NCBI GenBank assembly: GCA_016714795.1
Contig: JADKCA010000004.1
Location: 353,501-417,500, forward strand
From: Sphingomonadales bacterium
GTDB lineage: Bacteria; Pseudomonadota; Alphaproteobacteria; Sphingomonadales; Sphingomonadaceae
DNA: 64,000 nt
Direction: 5' to 3'
The notes beneath the pieces were generated by a model, which saw nothing but the letters and a program-made list of their open reading frames with translations, made no database searches and had not been told where the DNA came from. Made by a program: the position numbers and the translations under genes. Shown here in pieces: positions 24,975-33,001 of this stretch. Position 1 is the stretch's first letter, and each line of letters starts with the position of its first letter.

Positions 24975-27017
24975 ATGCGCGGCAAGGCTTGGACATTGGC
25001 AGGAGCGATCACGCTCGCAGCCCTGATCAGCAGCGGAACCGGCCTCAATGCCGCCAGCAAGAAGGGCGCGATCCCGGATACCAATTGGTCCCATGCCGGG
25101 GGAGACAGCAGCGAAGCGCATTATAGCGCGCTGACGCAGATCAACAGCGTCAACGTCAACCGGCTCGGCCTGGCCTGGTCGCTCGACATCGACACATATG
25201 ACAGCTTTTCCGCGCCATTGATGGTGGGCGGCACGCTCTATTTCGGGGTGGGCAGCAGCGTGATCCACGCGGTCGATGCGCGCACTGGCAAGCTCAAATG
25301 GAAATATGATCCCGAAATCCACAAGACGGCCGGGCACAAGATGCGCGCAGGATGGGGCATTCGCGGCATCGCCTATGCAGACGGGAAGGTGTTTGCAGGC
25401 GGGCGCGATGGCCGCCTGTTTGCGGTTGATGCCAAGAAGGGCAAGCTGCTCTGGCAGGCGCAGACGCTCGACCCCAAAGACCAGATGTACATCACTGGCG
25501 CACCGTGGATTGCGGGCGACAAGGTGGTGATCGGCTTTGGCGGATCGGATTACGGCCCCTCGCGCGGCTATGTGACCGCCTATGACATCAAGTCGGGCAA
25601 GCAGGCGTGGCGCTGGCATGTCGTTCCCGGCAATCCGGCGGACGGCTTTGAAAACAAGGCGATGGAAAAGGCCGCCAAGACCTGGACCGGCGAATGGTGG
25701 AAGCTGGGCGGCGGCGGCGCGGTGTATAACGCCATGGCCTATGACGAAAAGTTTGACACGCTGCTGATCGGCACTGGCAACGGCTTTCCGTGGAACCAGA
25801 AGATCCGCTCGCCCGGCGGCGGCGACAATCTCTATCTCTCCTCCATCGTCGCGCTCGACCGCAAAACCGGCGACTATAAATGGCATTATCAGGTCAATCC
25901 GGGGAACACCTGGGACTTCAACAATGCCATGGACATCGAGCTGACCAACCTGACGGTCAATGGCAAGCTGCGCCCGGTGCTGCTCCACGCGCCCAAGAAC
26001 GGCTTTTTCTATGTGATCGACCGGGAAAACGGCAAGCTGCTCTCTGCCGAAAAATTCACCGATGTGAACTGGGCGGAGAAGATTGATCTGGAAACGGGCC
26101 GCCCGGTTGAACATCCCGATGCGCGCTATCCCGATGGCAAACCCTTCCTGATGACGCCCGCGCCCACTGGCGCGCATGGCGTGCAATCCATGGCCTATAA
26201 CGCGGCAAATGGCCTGGCTTACATTCCGGTCATCCATCAGGAACGCGTGATGACCGATCCGGCCAATGTGAAGGACTGGAAGCCGATCCCCGAAATGTTC
26301 GTGAATAACGGGCTGGGCGCACCGCCGCCGGGCATCACCACCAAGCCGACCACCTCCAGCCTGCTTGCATGGGATCCGGCGCGCCAGCAAAAGGTGTGGC
26401 AGGTGCCACAGAACGGCATGATCAACGGCGGTGCCATCACCACGGCGGGCAATCTGGTGTTTCAGGGGCTCAACACCGGCCAGTTCGTCGCTTTTGCGGC
26501 AGACACAGGCGCGAAGCTCTGGTCTTTCGATGCGCAGAACGGGATCATGGCCAATGCCATCACCTACAGCCTGAAGGGCAAGCAATATGTGAGCGTGCTG
26601 ACCGGCTTCCGCTCCAGCTTTGCCAATAATCCCAACTGGGATTATCGCCAGCAGCAGCGCCGCGTGCTGACCTTCGTGCTGGATGGCACCAAGAAGCTGC
26701 CCGATTTCACTTATGAGAAAATCGCCAATGCCGATGATCCGGCCTTCGTGATCGATCCCGCCAAATCGGCCATTGGTGCGCGGATCTATGGTGGCACCTG
26801 CGTGATCTGCCATGGCGCGGGGATGACGGCAGGCGGAGCGGCTCCCGATCTGCGCCAGTCCGGTATGCCGCTGGATGGGGCTGCCTTTGCCTCGGTGGTG
26901 CGCGAAGGTTCGCTGATGCATCGCGGTATGCCCAGCTTCACCCAGTTCAGCGATGAGGAGCTGGATGGCCTGCGCCATTATATCCGCCAGCGCGCCCGCG
27001 ATACGGCCTCCAAATGA
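24975..27017 (+). CDS. PQQ-dependent quinohemoprotein alcohol dehydrogenase 1
   Basis: The 680-residue periplasmic enzyme has a signal peptide (AGAITLAALISSGTGLNA). An eight-bladed PQQ propeller covers about residues 35-590 and a C-terminal cytochrome c domain has heme site CVICH and axial Met in HRGMPSF. Ca2+/PQQ site motifs GTGNGFPWNQKIRSPGGGDN and the catalytic Asp in NPGNTWDFNNAMD are present. The vicinal Cys-Cys disulfide found in canonical type II enzymes (KACCDxxNRG) is replaced by KMRAGWGIRG, and no Cys other than the heme pair was seen. The start was set by AAGGAGAG 5 nt upstream. It would oxidise an alcohol and pass electrons to the respiratory chain. Confidence 0.93.
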   Translation: MRGKAWTLAGAITLAALISSGTGLNAASKKGAIPDTNWSHAGGDSSEAHYSALTQINSVNVNRLGLAWSLDIDTYDSFSAPLMVGGTLYFGVGSSVIHAVDARTGKLKWKYDPEIHKTAGHKMRAGWGIRGIAYADGKVFAGGRDGRLFAVDAKKGKLLWQAQTLDPKDQMYITGAPWIAGDKVVIGFGGSDYGPSRGYVTAYDIKSGKQAWRWHVVPGNPADGFENKAMEKAAKTWTGEWWKLGGGGAVYNAMAYDEKFDTLLIGTGNGFPWNQKIRSPGGGDNLYLSSIVALDRKTGDYKWHYQVNPGNTWDFNNAMDIELTNLTVNGKLRPVLLHAPKNGFFYVIDRENGKLLSAEKFTDVNWAEKIDLETGRPVEHPDARYPDGKPFLMTPAPTGAHGVQSMAYNAANGLAYIPVIHQERVMTDPANVKDWKPIPEMFVNNGLGAPPPGITTKPTTSSLLAWDPARQQKVWQVPQNGMINGGAITTAGNLVFQGLNTGQFVAFAADTGAKLWSFDAQNGIMANAITYSLKGKQYVSVLTGFRSSFANNPNWDYRQQQRRVLTFVLDGTKKLPDFTYEKIANADDPAFVIDPAKSAIGARIYGGTCVICHGAGMTAGGAAPDLRQSGMPLDGAAFASVVREGSLMHRGMPSFTQFSDEELDGLRHYIRQRARDTASK

Positions 27018-29059
27018 GGAAGATTGCGCTCGCTGGCCTGATCCTCGCGCTCGCTTCCTGTTCGTCAGAACCGGTGCGCCGCCATGCCGATAATCATGGC
27101 GGGCGTGACTGGCCGGGCTATGGCGGGGACTGGACGGACAATCACTACAGCCCGCTGGAAGAGATCAACGCCAGCACCGTCGGCCAGCTGGGTCTGGCAT
27201 GGTCGTTCGACGTGGAGGCCACGCCCAACGCCTTCAGCGCACCGCTTGCGGTGGATGGCGTGCTCTATTTCGGCGCGGGCTATTCCGTCCTCCACGCCAT
27301 GGATGCAGCCACGGGCAAGCTGCTGTGGAAATATGATCCCAAGCCTTGGGAAAAGGGCGGAGAGAAGATGCGCTCTGCCTGGGGCATTCGCGGCATCGCT
27401 TATGATGACGGGAAAATCTACACCGGCACCATTGATGGCCGCCTGATCGCGGTTGATGCCAAAACCGGCACGCTGCTCTGGGAAACCATGACGGTCGACG
27501 CCAAGGATGGCCGCTATATCTCCGGCCCGCCCTGGGTGGCCAATGGCACGGTGATCATCGGCCATGGCGGCGCGGATTTTGCGCCGGTGCGCGGCTATGT
27601 GACGGCCTATGACGGAAAAAGCGGCAAGCAGCTCTGGCGCTTCTTCACCGTGCCGGGCAATCCGGCGGACGGCTTTGAGAACAAGGCCATGGAGATGGCG
27701 GCCAAGACATGGACCGGGGAATGGTGGAAACATGGCGGCGGCGGCACGGTGTGGCACGCCATGGCTTACGATCCCCAATATAACCGCTTTTACATCGGCA
27801 CCGGCAATGGTGCGCCGTGGAACCAGAAAATCCGCAGCCCCGGCGGGGGGGACAATCTGTTCGTCTGCTCGATCATCGCGCTTGATGCGGATACGGGCGA
27901 GTATGTCTGGCACTACCAGATCAACCCCGGCGAGACATGGGATTATAACGCCGCGATGGACATTGCGCTGGCGGACCTGCCGGTCAATGGCAAGACCCGC
28001 CCCGTGCTGATGACCGCGCCCAAGAACGGCTTTTACTATGTGATCGATCGCGAGAATGGGAAGCTCCTCTCCGCCGAGAAATTTGTGGATGGCGTGACCT
28101 GGGCAACGAAGATCGACCTGAAAACGGGGCGTCCGGTGGAAACGGCGGATGCGCGCTATCCCGGTGGCAAGCCGGTGCTCGTCTCTCCCAATCCCACCGG
28201 CGCGCACGCAGCAGAGGCAATGGCGTTCAGCCCGAAGAGCGGCCTCGCTTTCATTCCCGCCATCGAGCAATCGAAAATCTACGTCGATGCGCCGGATCTG
28301 AAGGGCTGGACCTTCCCCAAGGGCCAGATGATTGCCAACGGCACTGGCGCGCCGCCGCCTGACATGAAGGTTCCGCCGTTCAGGAATTATCTGCTTGGCT
28401 GGAATCCGGTGACGCAGAAACCGGCCTGGAAAGTGCCGCTGATCGGCGCGAAGGCGGGCGGCGTGATGGCCACCGGCGGCAATCTGGTGTTTCAGGGCAA
28501 TATCACCGGAGAATTGGCGGCCTATGCGGCCGACACCGGCAAGAAGCTCTGGGCGTTCAACGCGCAGAACGGCATTTTGGCGCAGCCGATTTCCTATCAG
28601 GCGGGCGGCAAGCAATATGTGACCGTGATGACCGGCTGGCGTCAGTCGGGCATGTCGGGCACGGGCTTTGAATGGGCCTATCGCCAGCAGAAGCGGCGGG
28701 TGCTGACCTTCGTTCTGGGCGGCAAGGGCACGCTTCCCCCTGCGGATCGCACCATGCCCGCCATTCAGGATGATCCGAAGTTCGCGATTGATGAAGCCAG
28801 GGCGGCAGCGGGCGAGAAAACCTATGGCGCGCGCTGCGGCGTCTGCCATGGCGGAGCGCTCAAATCCGGCGGGGCCGCGCCCGATTTGCGCGCGTCACCC
28901 ATTGCGCTGGACTATGAATCGATCCGCGCGGTGCTTCAGGATGGAGCGCTGGTTTCGCGCGGGATGCCCAGATATGGAGAGTTCAGCCGCGATCAAGTGG
29001 CCGAAATCCAGCATTATGTCCGTCGCGAGGCGCGCAAGGCAAAAGCGGAAGGGCGCTGA
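27014..29059 (+). CDS. PQQ-dependent quinohemoprotein alcohol dehydrogenase 2 (lipoprotein)
   Basis: The 681-residue paralog of the preceding enzyme overlaps it by ATGA. It has a lipoprotein signal (LAGLILALASC, Cys near 16) instead of a cleavable signal peptide, so it should be membrane-anchored. The PQQ site motifs GTGNGAPWNQK and NPGETWDYNAAMD and the heme motif CGVCH with SRGMPRY are intact. The vicinal disulfide is again missing (EKMRSAWGIRG). The pair probably arose by tandem duplication and may act on successive or related alcohols, or form a soluble/anchored division of labour. Confidence 0.92.
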   Translation: MRKIALAGLILALASCSSEPVRRHADNHGGRDWPGYGGDWTDNHYSPLEEINASTVGQLGLAWSFDVEATPNAFSAPLAVDGVLYFGAGYSVLHAMDAATGKLLWKYDPKPWEKGGEKMRSAWGIRGIAYDDGKIYTGTIDGRLIAVDAKTGTLLWETMTVDAKDGRYISGPPWVANGTVIIGHGGADFAPVRGYVTAYDGKSGKQLWRFFTVPGNPADGFENKAMEMAAKTWTGEWWKHGGGGTVWHAMAYDPQYNRFYIGTGNGAPWNQKIRSPGGGDNLFVCSIIALDADTGEYVWHYQINPGETWDYNAAMDIALADLPVNGKTRPVLMTAPKNGFYYVIDRENGKLLSAEKFVDGVTWATKIDLKTGRPVETADARYPGGKPVLVSPNPTGAHAAEAMAFSPKSGLAFIPAIEQSKIYVDAPDLKGWTFPKGQMIANGTGAPPPDMKVPPFRNYLLGWNPVTQKPAWKVPLIGAKAGGVMATGGNLVFQGNITGELAAYAADTGKKLWAFNAQNGILAQPISYQAGGKQYVTVMTGWRQSGMSGTGFEWAYRQQKRRVLTFVLGGKGTLPPADRTMPAIQDDPKFAIDEARAAAGEKTYGARCGVCHGGALKSGGAAPDLRASPIALDYESIRAVLQDGALVSRGMPRYGEFSRDQVAEIQHYVRREARKAKAEGR

Positions 29060-29071
29060 TCTCCCCCGCTA

Positions 29072-30994
29072 TCAGGCGCGGGCTTCTTCCACGCCTGCGG
29101 AATTGATCCGCAGCGCCTTCAGCACGGCATCCACGATGTGCGGCGCGTTGAGGCCGGCATCGTCATATTGCTTGTGCGGATTGTCCTGATCCTGAAACAG
29201 GTCGGGCAGGCGCAATGTGCGCAGCTTGAGCCCCGCATCGATCAGCCCCTCGTCGCTCGCCATGGTGAGGACGTGCGCGCCAAAGCCGCCAATGGAGTTT
29301 TCCTCCACCGTTACGCACACTTCATGCGTGGTGAGGAGCGTCCGGATCAGTTCGGAATCGAGCGGCTTGGCAAAGCGCAGATCGGCCACCGTGGTGGAAA
29401 GGCCGCGCGCTTCCAGCGCGTCTGCTGCTTTCATCGCCTCTTCCAGCCGCGTACCGAGCGAGAGGATAGCGATCTTCTTGCCCTGCCGGACAATGCGGCC
29501 TTTGCCGATCTCTAGCTGCTCCGGAACATCGGGTAGGGCGATGCCGGTGCCATTGCCGCGCGGATAACGCAGCGCAATCGGCCCGCTGTCATGGCAGGCA
29601 GCGGTGTAGGTCATATGGACCAGTTCCGCTTCATCCGCTGCCGCCATCACCACCATGTTGGGCAATGTCGCGAGATAGGTGATGTCGAAGCTGCCTGCAT
29701 GGGTGGAACCATCCGCCCCCACCAGTCCGGCGCGATCAATCGCAAAGCGCACGGGCAGATTCTGGATCGCCACATCATGCACCACCTGATCATAAGCGCG
29801 CTGGAGGAAGGTGGAGTAAATCGCACAGAAGGGTCGCAACCCCTCGGCGGCCAGGCCTGCCGCGAATGTCACGGCGTGCTGTTCGGCGATGCCCACGTCA
29901 AAGCTGCGGTCCGGATGGCGCTTGGCGAAACGATCGACGCCGGTGCCGGTGGGCATGGCGGCGGTGATGGCAACGATCTTCGGGTCCGTGTCGGCCAGTG
30001 TGGCCAGCGCGTCTCCGAACACATTCTGGTAAGAGGGCGGCCCCGGCGGCGCCTTGACCTGTGCGCCGGTGATGACATCGAATTTCTGGACGCCGTGATA
30101 TTTGTCTTCCGCCGCTTCGGCAGGCGCATAGCCCTTGCCCTTTTGCGTGACGACATGGATCAGGCACGGCCCTTCGGCGGCATCGCGGACATTTTCGAGC
30201 ACCGGGATAAGGTGCTCCAGATTATGGCCGTCAATCGGGCCGACATAATAAAAGCCCAGTTCTTCGAACAATGTGCCGCCCATTGCCATGCCACGCGCGA
30301 ATTCGTCGGTCTTGCGCGCGGCGATGTGGAGCGGCTCGGGCAGGCGGCGCGAGATGCGCTTGGCCAGTTCACGCAGGCCAAGAAAGGGCCGGGACGAGAC
30401 GAGGCGGGCGAGATAGGCGGACAAGCCACCCACCGGCGGCGCAATCGACATGTCATTGTCGTTGAGGATCACCACCAGCCGGTTGCCCGCCTGCGTGGCG
30501 TTGTTCATCGCTTCATAGGCCATGCCCGCCGACATGGAGCCATCGCCGATCACCGCAATGCCGCGCCCCGGCTTGCCGCCGATCCTGTTGGCCACGGCAA
30601 AGCCCAAAGCCGCACTGATCGAGGTGGAACTGTGCGCCGCCCCGAACGGATCATATTCGCTTTCGGTCCGCTTGGTGAAGCCCGACAGGCCACCGCCGGT
30701 GCGCAGCGTGCGGATGCGGTCGCGCCTGCCGGTGATGATCTTGTGCGGATAGCATTGATGGCCGACATCCCAGACCAGCCGGTCTTCCGGCGTGTTGAAG
30801 ACATAATGGATCGCCGTTGTCAGCTCGACCACGCCCAGCCCCGCGCCCAGATGCCCGCCGGTGACAGAGACGGCGCTGATCGTTTCGGCGCGCAGTTCAT
30901 CTGCAAACTGGCGGAGCTGATCCGGGCGCAGTTTGCGCAGGTCAGCAGGAAGGTGGACAGTGTCCAGCAGCGGCGTTTCGGGTAGGGCGCTCAT
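29072..30994 (-). CDS. dxs: 1-deoxy-D-xylulose-5-phosphate synthase
   Basis: Dxs condenses pyruvate and glyceraldehyde 3-phosphate with thiamine diphosphate to start the MEP isoprenoid pathway. The 640-residue protein has normal length, the TPP motif IGDGSMSAGMAYEAMNNA, VWDVGHQCYPHKI, GIAEQHAVTFAAGLA and HAGSFDITYL. It ends 12 nt from the convergent PQQ dehydrogenase. Upstream, the Fur-like gene ends 20 nt before its start, so the two may share a transcript. Confidence 0.97.
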   Translation of the reverse strand: MSALPETPLLDTVHLPADLRKLRPDQLRQFADELRAETISAVSVTGGHLGAGLGVVELTTAIHYVFNTPEDRLVWDVGHQCYPHKIITGRRDRIRTLRTGGGLSGFTKRTESEYDPFGAAHSSTSISAALGFAVANRIGGKPGRGIAVIGDGSMSAGMAYEAMNNATQAGNRLVVILNDNDMSIAPPVGGLSAYLARLVSSRPFLGLRELAKRISRRLPEPLHIAARKTDEFARGMAMGGTLFEELGFYYVGPIDGHNLEHLIPVLENVRDAAEGPCLIHVVTQKGKGYAPAEAAEDKYHGVQKFDVITGAQVKAPPGPPSYQNVFGDALATLADTDPKIVAITAAMPTGTGVDRFAKRHPDRSFDVGIAEQHAVTFAAGLAAEGLRPFCAIYSTFLQRAYDQVVHDVAIQNLPVRFAIDRAGLVGADGSTHAGSFDITYLATLPNMVVMAAADEAELVHMTYTAACHDSGPIALRYPRGNGTGIALPDVPEQLEIGKGRIVRQGKKIAILSLGTRLEEAMKAADALEARGLSTTVADLRFAKPLDSELIRTLLTTHEVCVTVEENSIGGFGAHVLTMASDEGLIDAGLKLRTLRLPDLFQDQDNPHKQYDDAGLNAPHIVDAVLKALRINSAGVEEARA

Positions 30995-31014
30995 GATAGG
31001 GGTCGGCCGGGCGA

Positions 31015-31482
31015 TCAGGCGCAGGACGCGCAGGTGCCGCGCACCTCGATCACCGGGCGGACGGGGCTGAACCCGGCCTTGCGGGCCAGCTCGCGCACAC
31101 CATCTGACAGGCGGTCATCGTCGATATGGGTGGTGGTGCCGCAGCTGTCACACACCAGAAAGATGCAGTCATGCTGACAATCCGGGTGGACGTTGGCGAT
31201 ATAGGCGTTCTGGCTTTCGACACGGGTGGCAACATTGGCCCCCACGAACAGGTCCAATATGCGGTATACGCTGTTGGCCGCGACCCGGCGGCCCTGCGCC
31301 TTGGAGACGGCGTCGGCAATGTCATAGGCACTGGCGGGATTTGCAAAGCCGGCCAGCGCATCGAACACGCTGGCACGCATGGTCGTCCACTGCTCGCCCG
31401 ATCCGATCAGCGCGGTGCGGGCCGCTTTTGCCAGATCGTCGCCTGAATGATGGGTGTGGTGATGATGCGCATGGTCCGCCAT
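31015..31482 (-). CDS. Fur-family metal regulator, probably Zur
   Basis: The 155-residue protein has a His-rich N-terminus (HAHHHHTHH), a winged helix (RASVFDALAGFANPASAYDIA) and the structural zinc pairs CDSC and CASC near the C-terminus. An HPDCQHDC-type regulatory site lies between. The Cys4 zinc site and the sequence VYRILDLF suit Zur (zinc uptake repressor) better than Fur. It lies beside a MerC-like membrane protein, supporting a metal role. Metal specificity is inferred. Confidence 0.85.
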   Translation of the reverse strand: MADHAHHHHTHHSGDDLAKAARTALIGSGEQWTTMRASVFDALAGFANPASAYDIADAVSKAQGRRVAANSVYRILDLFVGANVATRVESQNAYIANVHPDCQHDCIFLVCDSCGTTTHIDDDRLSDGVRELARKAGFSPVRPVIEVRGTCASCA

Positions 31483-31540
31483 GGCAGCGAATCTAGGCGC
31501 TCAGCCCTGTGCTTGCAAGTGTCGGACGCAGCGAAAAACC

Positions 31541-31963
31541 TCAGACGAGGCCGCGCCGGTTCAGATCATGCCCCAAGGCAACCACCAGCACGCCCAAGAT
31601 CGTGAAGAGGGTCTCGCTGCCATCATGCGGTAAGGTCAGCGCACCCGCCATCACGCCCAGCCCGGTGCAACCCACCCAGAGCGGCATGATATGGCCGTGT
31701 TGCAGGAAGCCGCGCACCAGTGCGAACGCAGCCAGTGCCATGGCGAGCCCCAGCCCGATTTCATGCACCAGCGGATGCAGCAGCACCGATCCAGCGGATG
31801 CGAATGCGGCCACCAGCACCGCCGTTGTCAGGCAATGCGCCACGCACAAACCCGACAGGCCAATCGCCAGTCGGTCAAGCAGTCCAGATGGGGCGGTGCG
31901 CGCAAACACGGTTGAGGTGAACTCCATTGTTACAGACTCGAGGCAGAGACTGTGTTCCGTCAT
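31541..31963 (-). CDS. MerC-domain membrane protein
   Basis: This small protein of about 140 residues has four hydrophobic helices. It carries a helix-1 cysteine pair LSGLCVAHCL (C-x3-C), characteristic of MerC-domain proteins that move mercury or related soft/transition metals. Start codons at 31978, 31963 and 31927 are all possible, with none having a clear RBS. Next to a Zur-like gene it may take part in zinc handling rather than mercury resistance; no other mer genes are present. Confidence 0.7.
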   Translation of the reverse strand: MTEHSLCLESVTMEFTSTVFARTAPSGLLDRLAIGLSGLCVAHCLTTAVLVAAFASAGSVLLHPLVHEIGLGLAMALAAFALVRGFLQHGHIMPLWVGCTGLGVMAGALTLPHDGSETLFTILGVLVVALGHDLNRRGLV

Positions 31964-31983
31964 GATATATGAGCACATTTCGC

Positions 31984-31995
31984 ACGTTGCAACAT
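31984..31995. promoter_or_regulatory. Possible Fur/Zur-type dyad upstream of the MerC-like gene
   Basis: ACGTTGCAACAT is symmetric at 10 of 12 positions and is flanked by AT-rich ATGATAT/ATATCAT half arms at about 31962 and 31994. It lies just upstream of the MerC-like start. It resembles a weak Zur-type box only in general form. Confidence 0.25.
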
Positions 31996-31996
31996 A

Positions 31997-32482
31997 TCAT
32001 TTGGTCAGAATTGCACGCTGGTATCGCTCGATCACGCCTGACAGCGGAGCCCCCGCTTCGGAGGTGAGGACCGCTTCGATCACCAGAATGCCCCGTCCAT
32101 GCCCTTGGCGCACCGCCAGCGTTTGGCGGGTGGCCTTGAGCGGCGCAATGACGCGCCCGAACGGCACCTCGCTCTCATTCAGCAGGCTATTCATGGCAGG
32201 CGTCAGGCGCTCAGGCACATACCAATTGTCTGCGTCTGAATAGAGTGCCTTGCCGCACATCAGGCGCACGCGGCGATAGCGCACGGTCTCCGCGCCCGTC
32301 AGCGCCAGCCGTGCCGTGATGGATGGCGGCGCGCTCTTGCCGACAGTGCGTTTGCGGACTGCCCTGATCCGGTCTGCCGGGCAATGCGCCTGAAGCACGG
32401 CCGTCGCGCTGTTTGCGGCCAGCAGTGCGGACTGGAGCTGCGCAATCTCTGCCGGAACAGCGGCGGCCAGCATGAAAGTCAT
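31997..32482 (-). CDS. Chorismate lyase (UbiC)-like protein
   Basis: The protein has about 161 residues if started at MTFMLAAAVP (32482). A longer form from 32581 would leave only 6 nt to the divergent gene. The C-terminal half has a UbiC/UTRA-like fold signature: ADNWYVPERLTPAMNSLL, then NESEVPFGRVI and IEAVLTSEAGAPLSGVIE, similar to chorismate pyruvate-lyase. The N-terminus looks like a signal peptide, unusual for a ubiquinone enzyme. The assignment is by fold only and activity is uncertain. Confidence 0.6.
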   Translation of the reverse strand: MTFMLAAAVPAEIAQLQSALLAANSATAVLQAHCPADRIRAVRKRTVGKSAPPSITARLALTGAETVRYRRVRLMCGKALYSDADNWYVPERLTPAMNSLLNESEVPFGRVIAPLKATRQTLAVRQGHGRGILVIEAVLTSEAGAPLSGVIERYQRAILTK

Positions 32483-32587
32483 GATCAAGTCCTGCGCACT
32501 CCTTGAATCGGTCAATGGCAGTTGACGGCCAGTGTCTGCCACCGCACTATTTGCATCTGTCAGTCCATCGGTGCGAGTCAAGCGTTC

Positions 32588-33001
32588 ATGCGATCCAGAG
32601 TCAAAGAGTGGATTGCGCGGTATGCGCCTGCGGAAATCACTGGAATCATTGGAACTTACATCGGCTTCTGGCTGGTTATGAGGGCAACCGGATCATTGCC
32701 TGCTGCGGGATTTGGTGCGGCGATCGGAGAGAATGCCGGCTTTTACGGATTGCTTTTTGTTCGTGAATGGTGGGGCAATCGTGATGCAGGACACACGCTG
32801 CGGACGCTCGCCATGGAATTTGGTCTCGCCGAACTGCTGGATTCGCTGATCGTCCGACCAGGTGCCACCGTGCTGGCCGTGATGATGCTGGGCGAAGGGC
32901 TGGGCGTGTTCGTGGGCAAGGTGGCGGCGGACGTGGTGTTTTATGTGCTGGCCATCTCTGTTTACGAACGGCTGAAGGCGGCGCGCGAAGGGGGATCATG
33001 A
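32588..33001 (+). CDS. Small inner-membrane protein of unknown function
   Basis: The protein of about 137 residues has three to four hydrophobic helices (ITGIIGTYIGFWLVM, AAGFGAAIGENAGFYGLLFV, ATVLAVMMLGEGLGVFVG). The ATG at 32588 was preferred over an upstream TTG. Its stop overlaps the next start as ATGA, tying it to the FAD oxidase gene. I do not recognise the family; it could be a partner or channel-like protein for that oxidase. Confidence 0.65.
   Translation: MRSRVKEWIARYAPAEITGIIGTYIGFWLVMRATGSLPAAGFGAAIGENAGFYGLLFVREWWGNRDAGHTLRTLAMEFGLAELLDSLIVRPGATVLAVMMLGEGLGVFVGKVAADVVFYVLAISVYERLKAAREGGS

Noticed and set aside
24960..26978. Open frame of 672 codons opposite the first PQQ dehydrogenase
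   Set aside because: Antisense shadow; the plus-strand enzyme has complete PQQ, Ca2+ and heme motifs.
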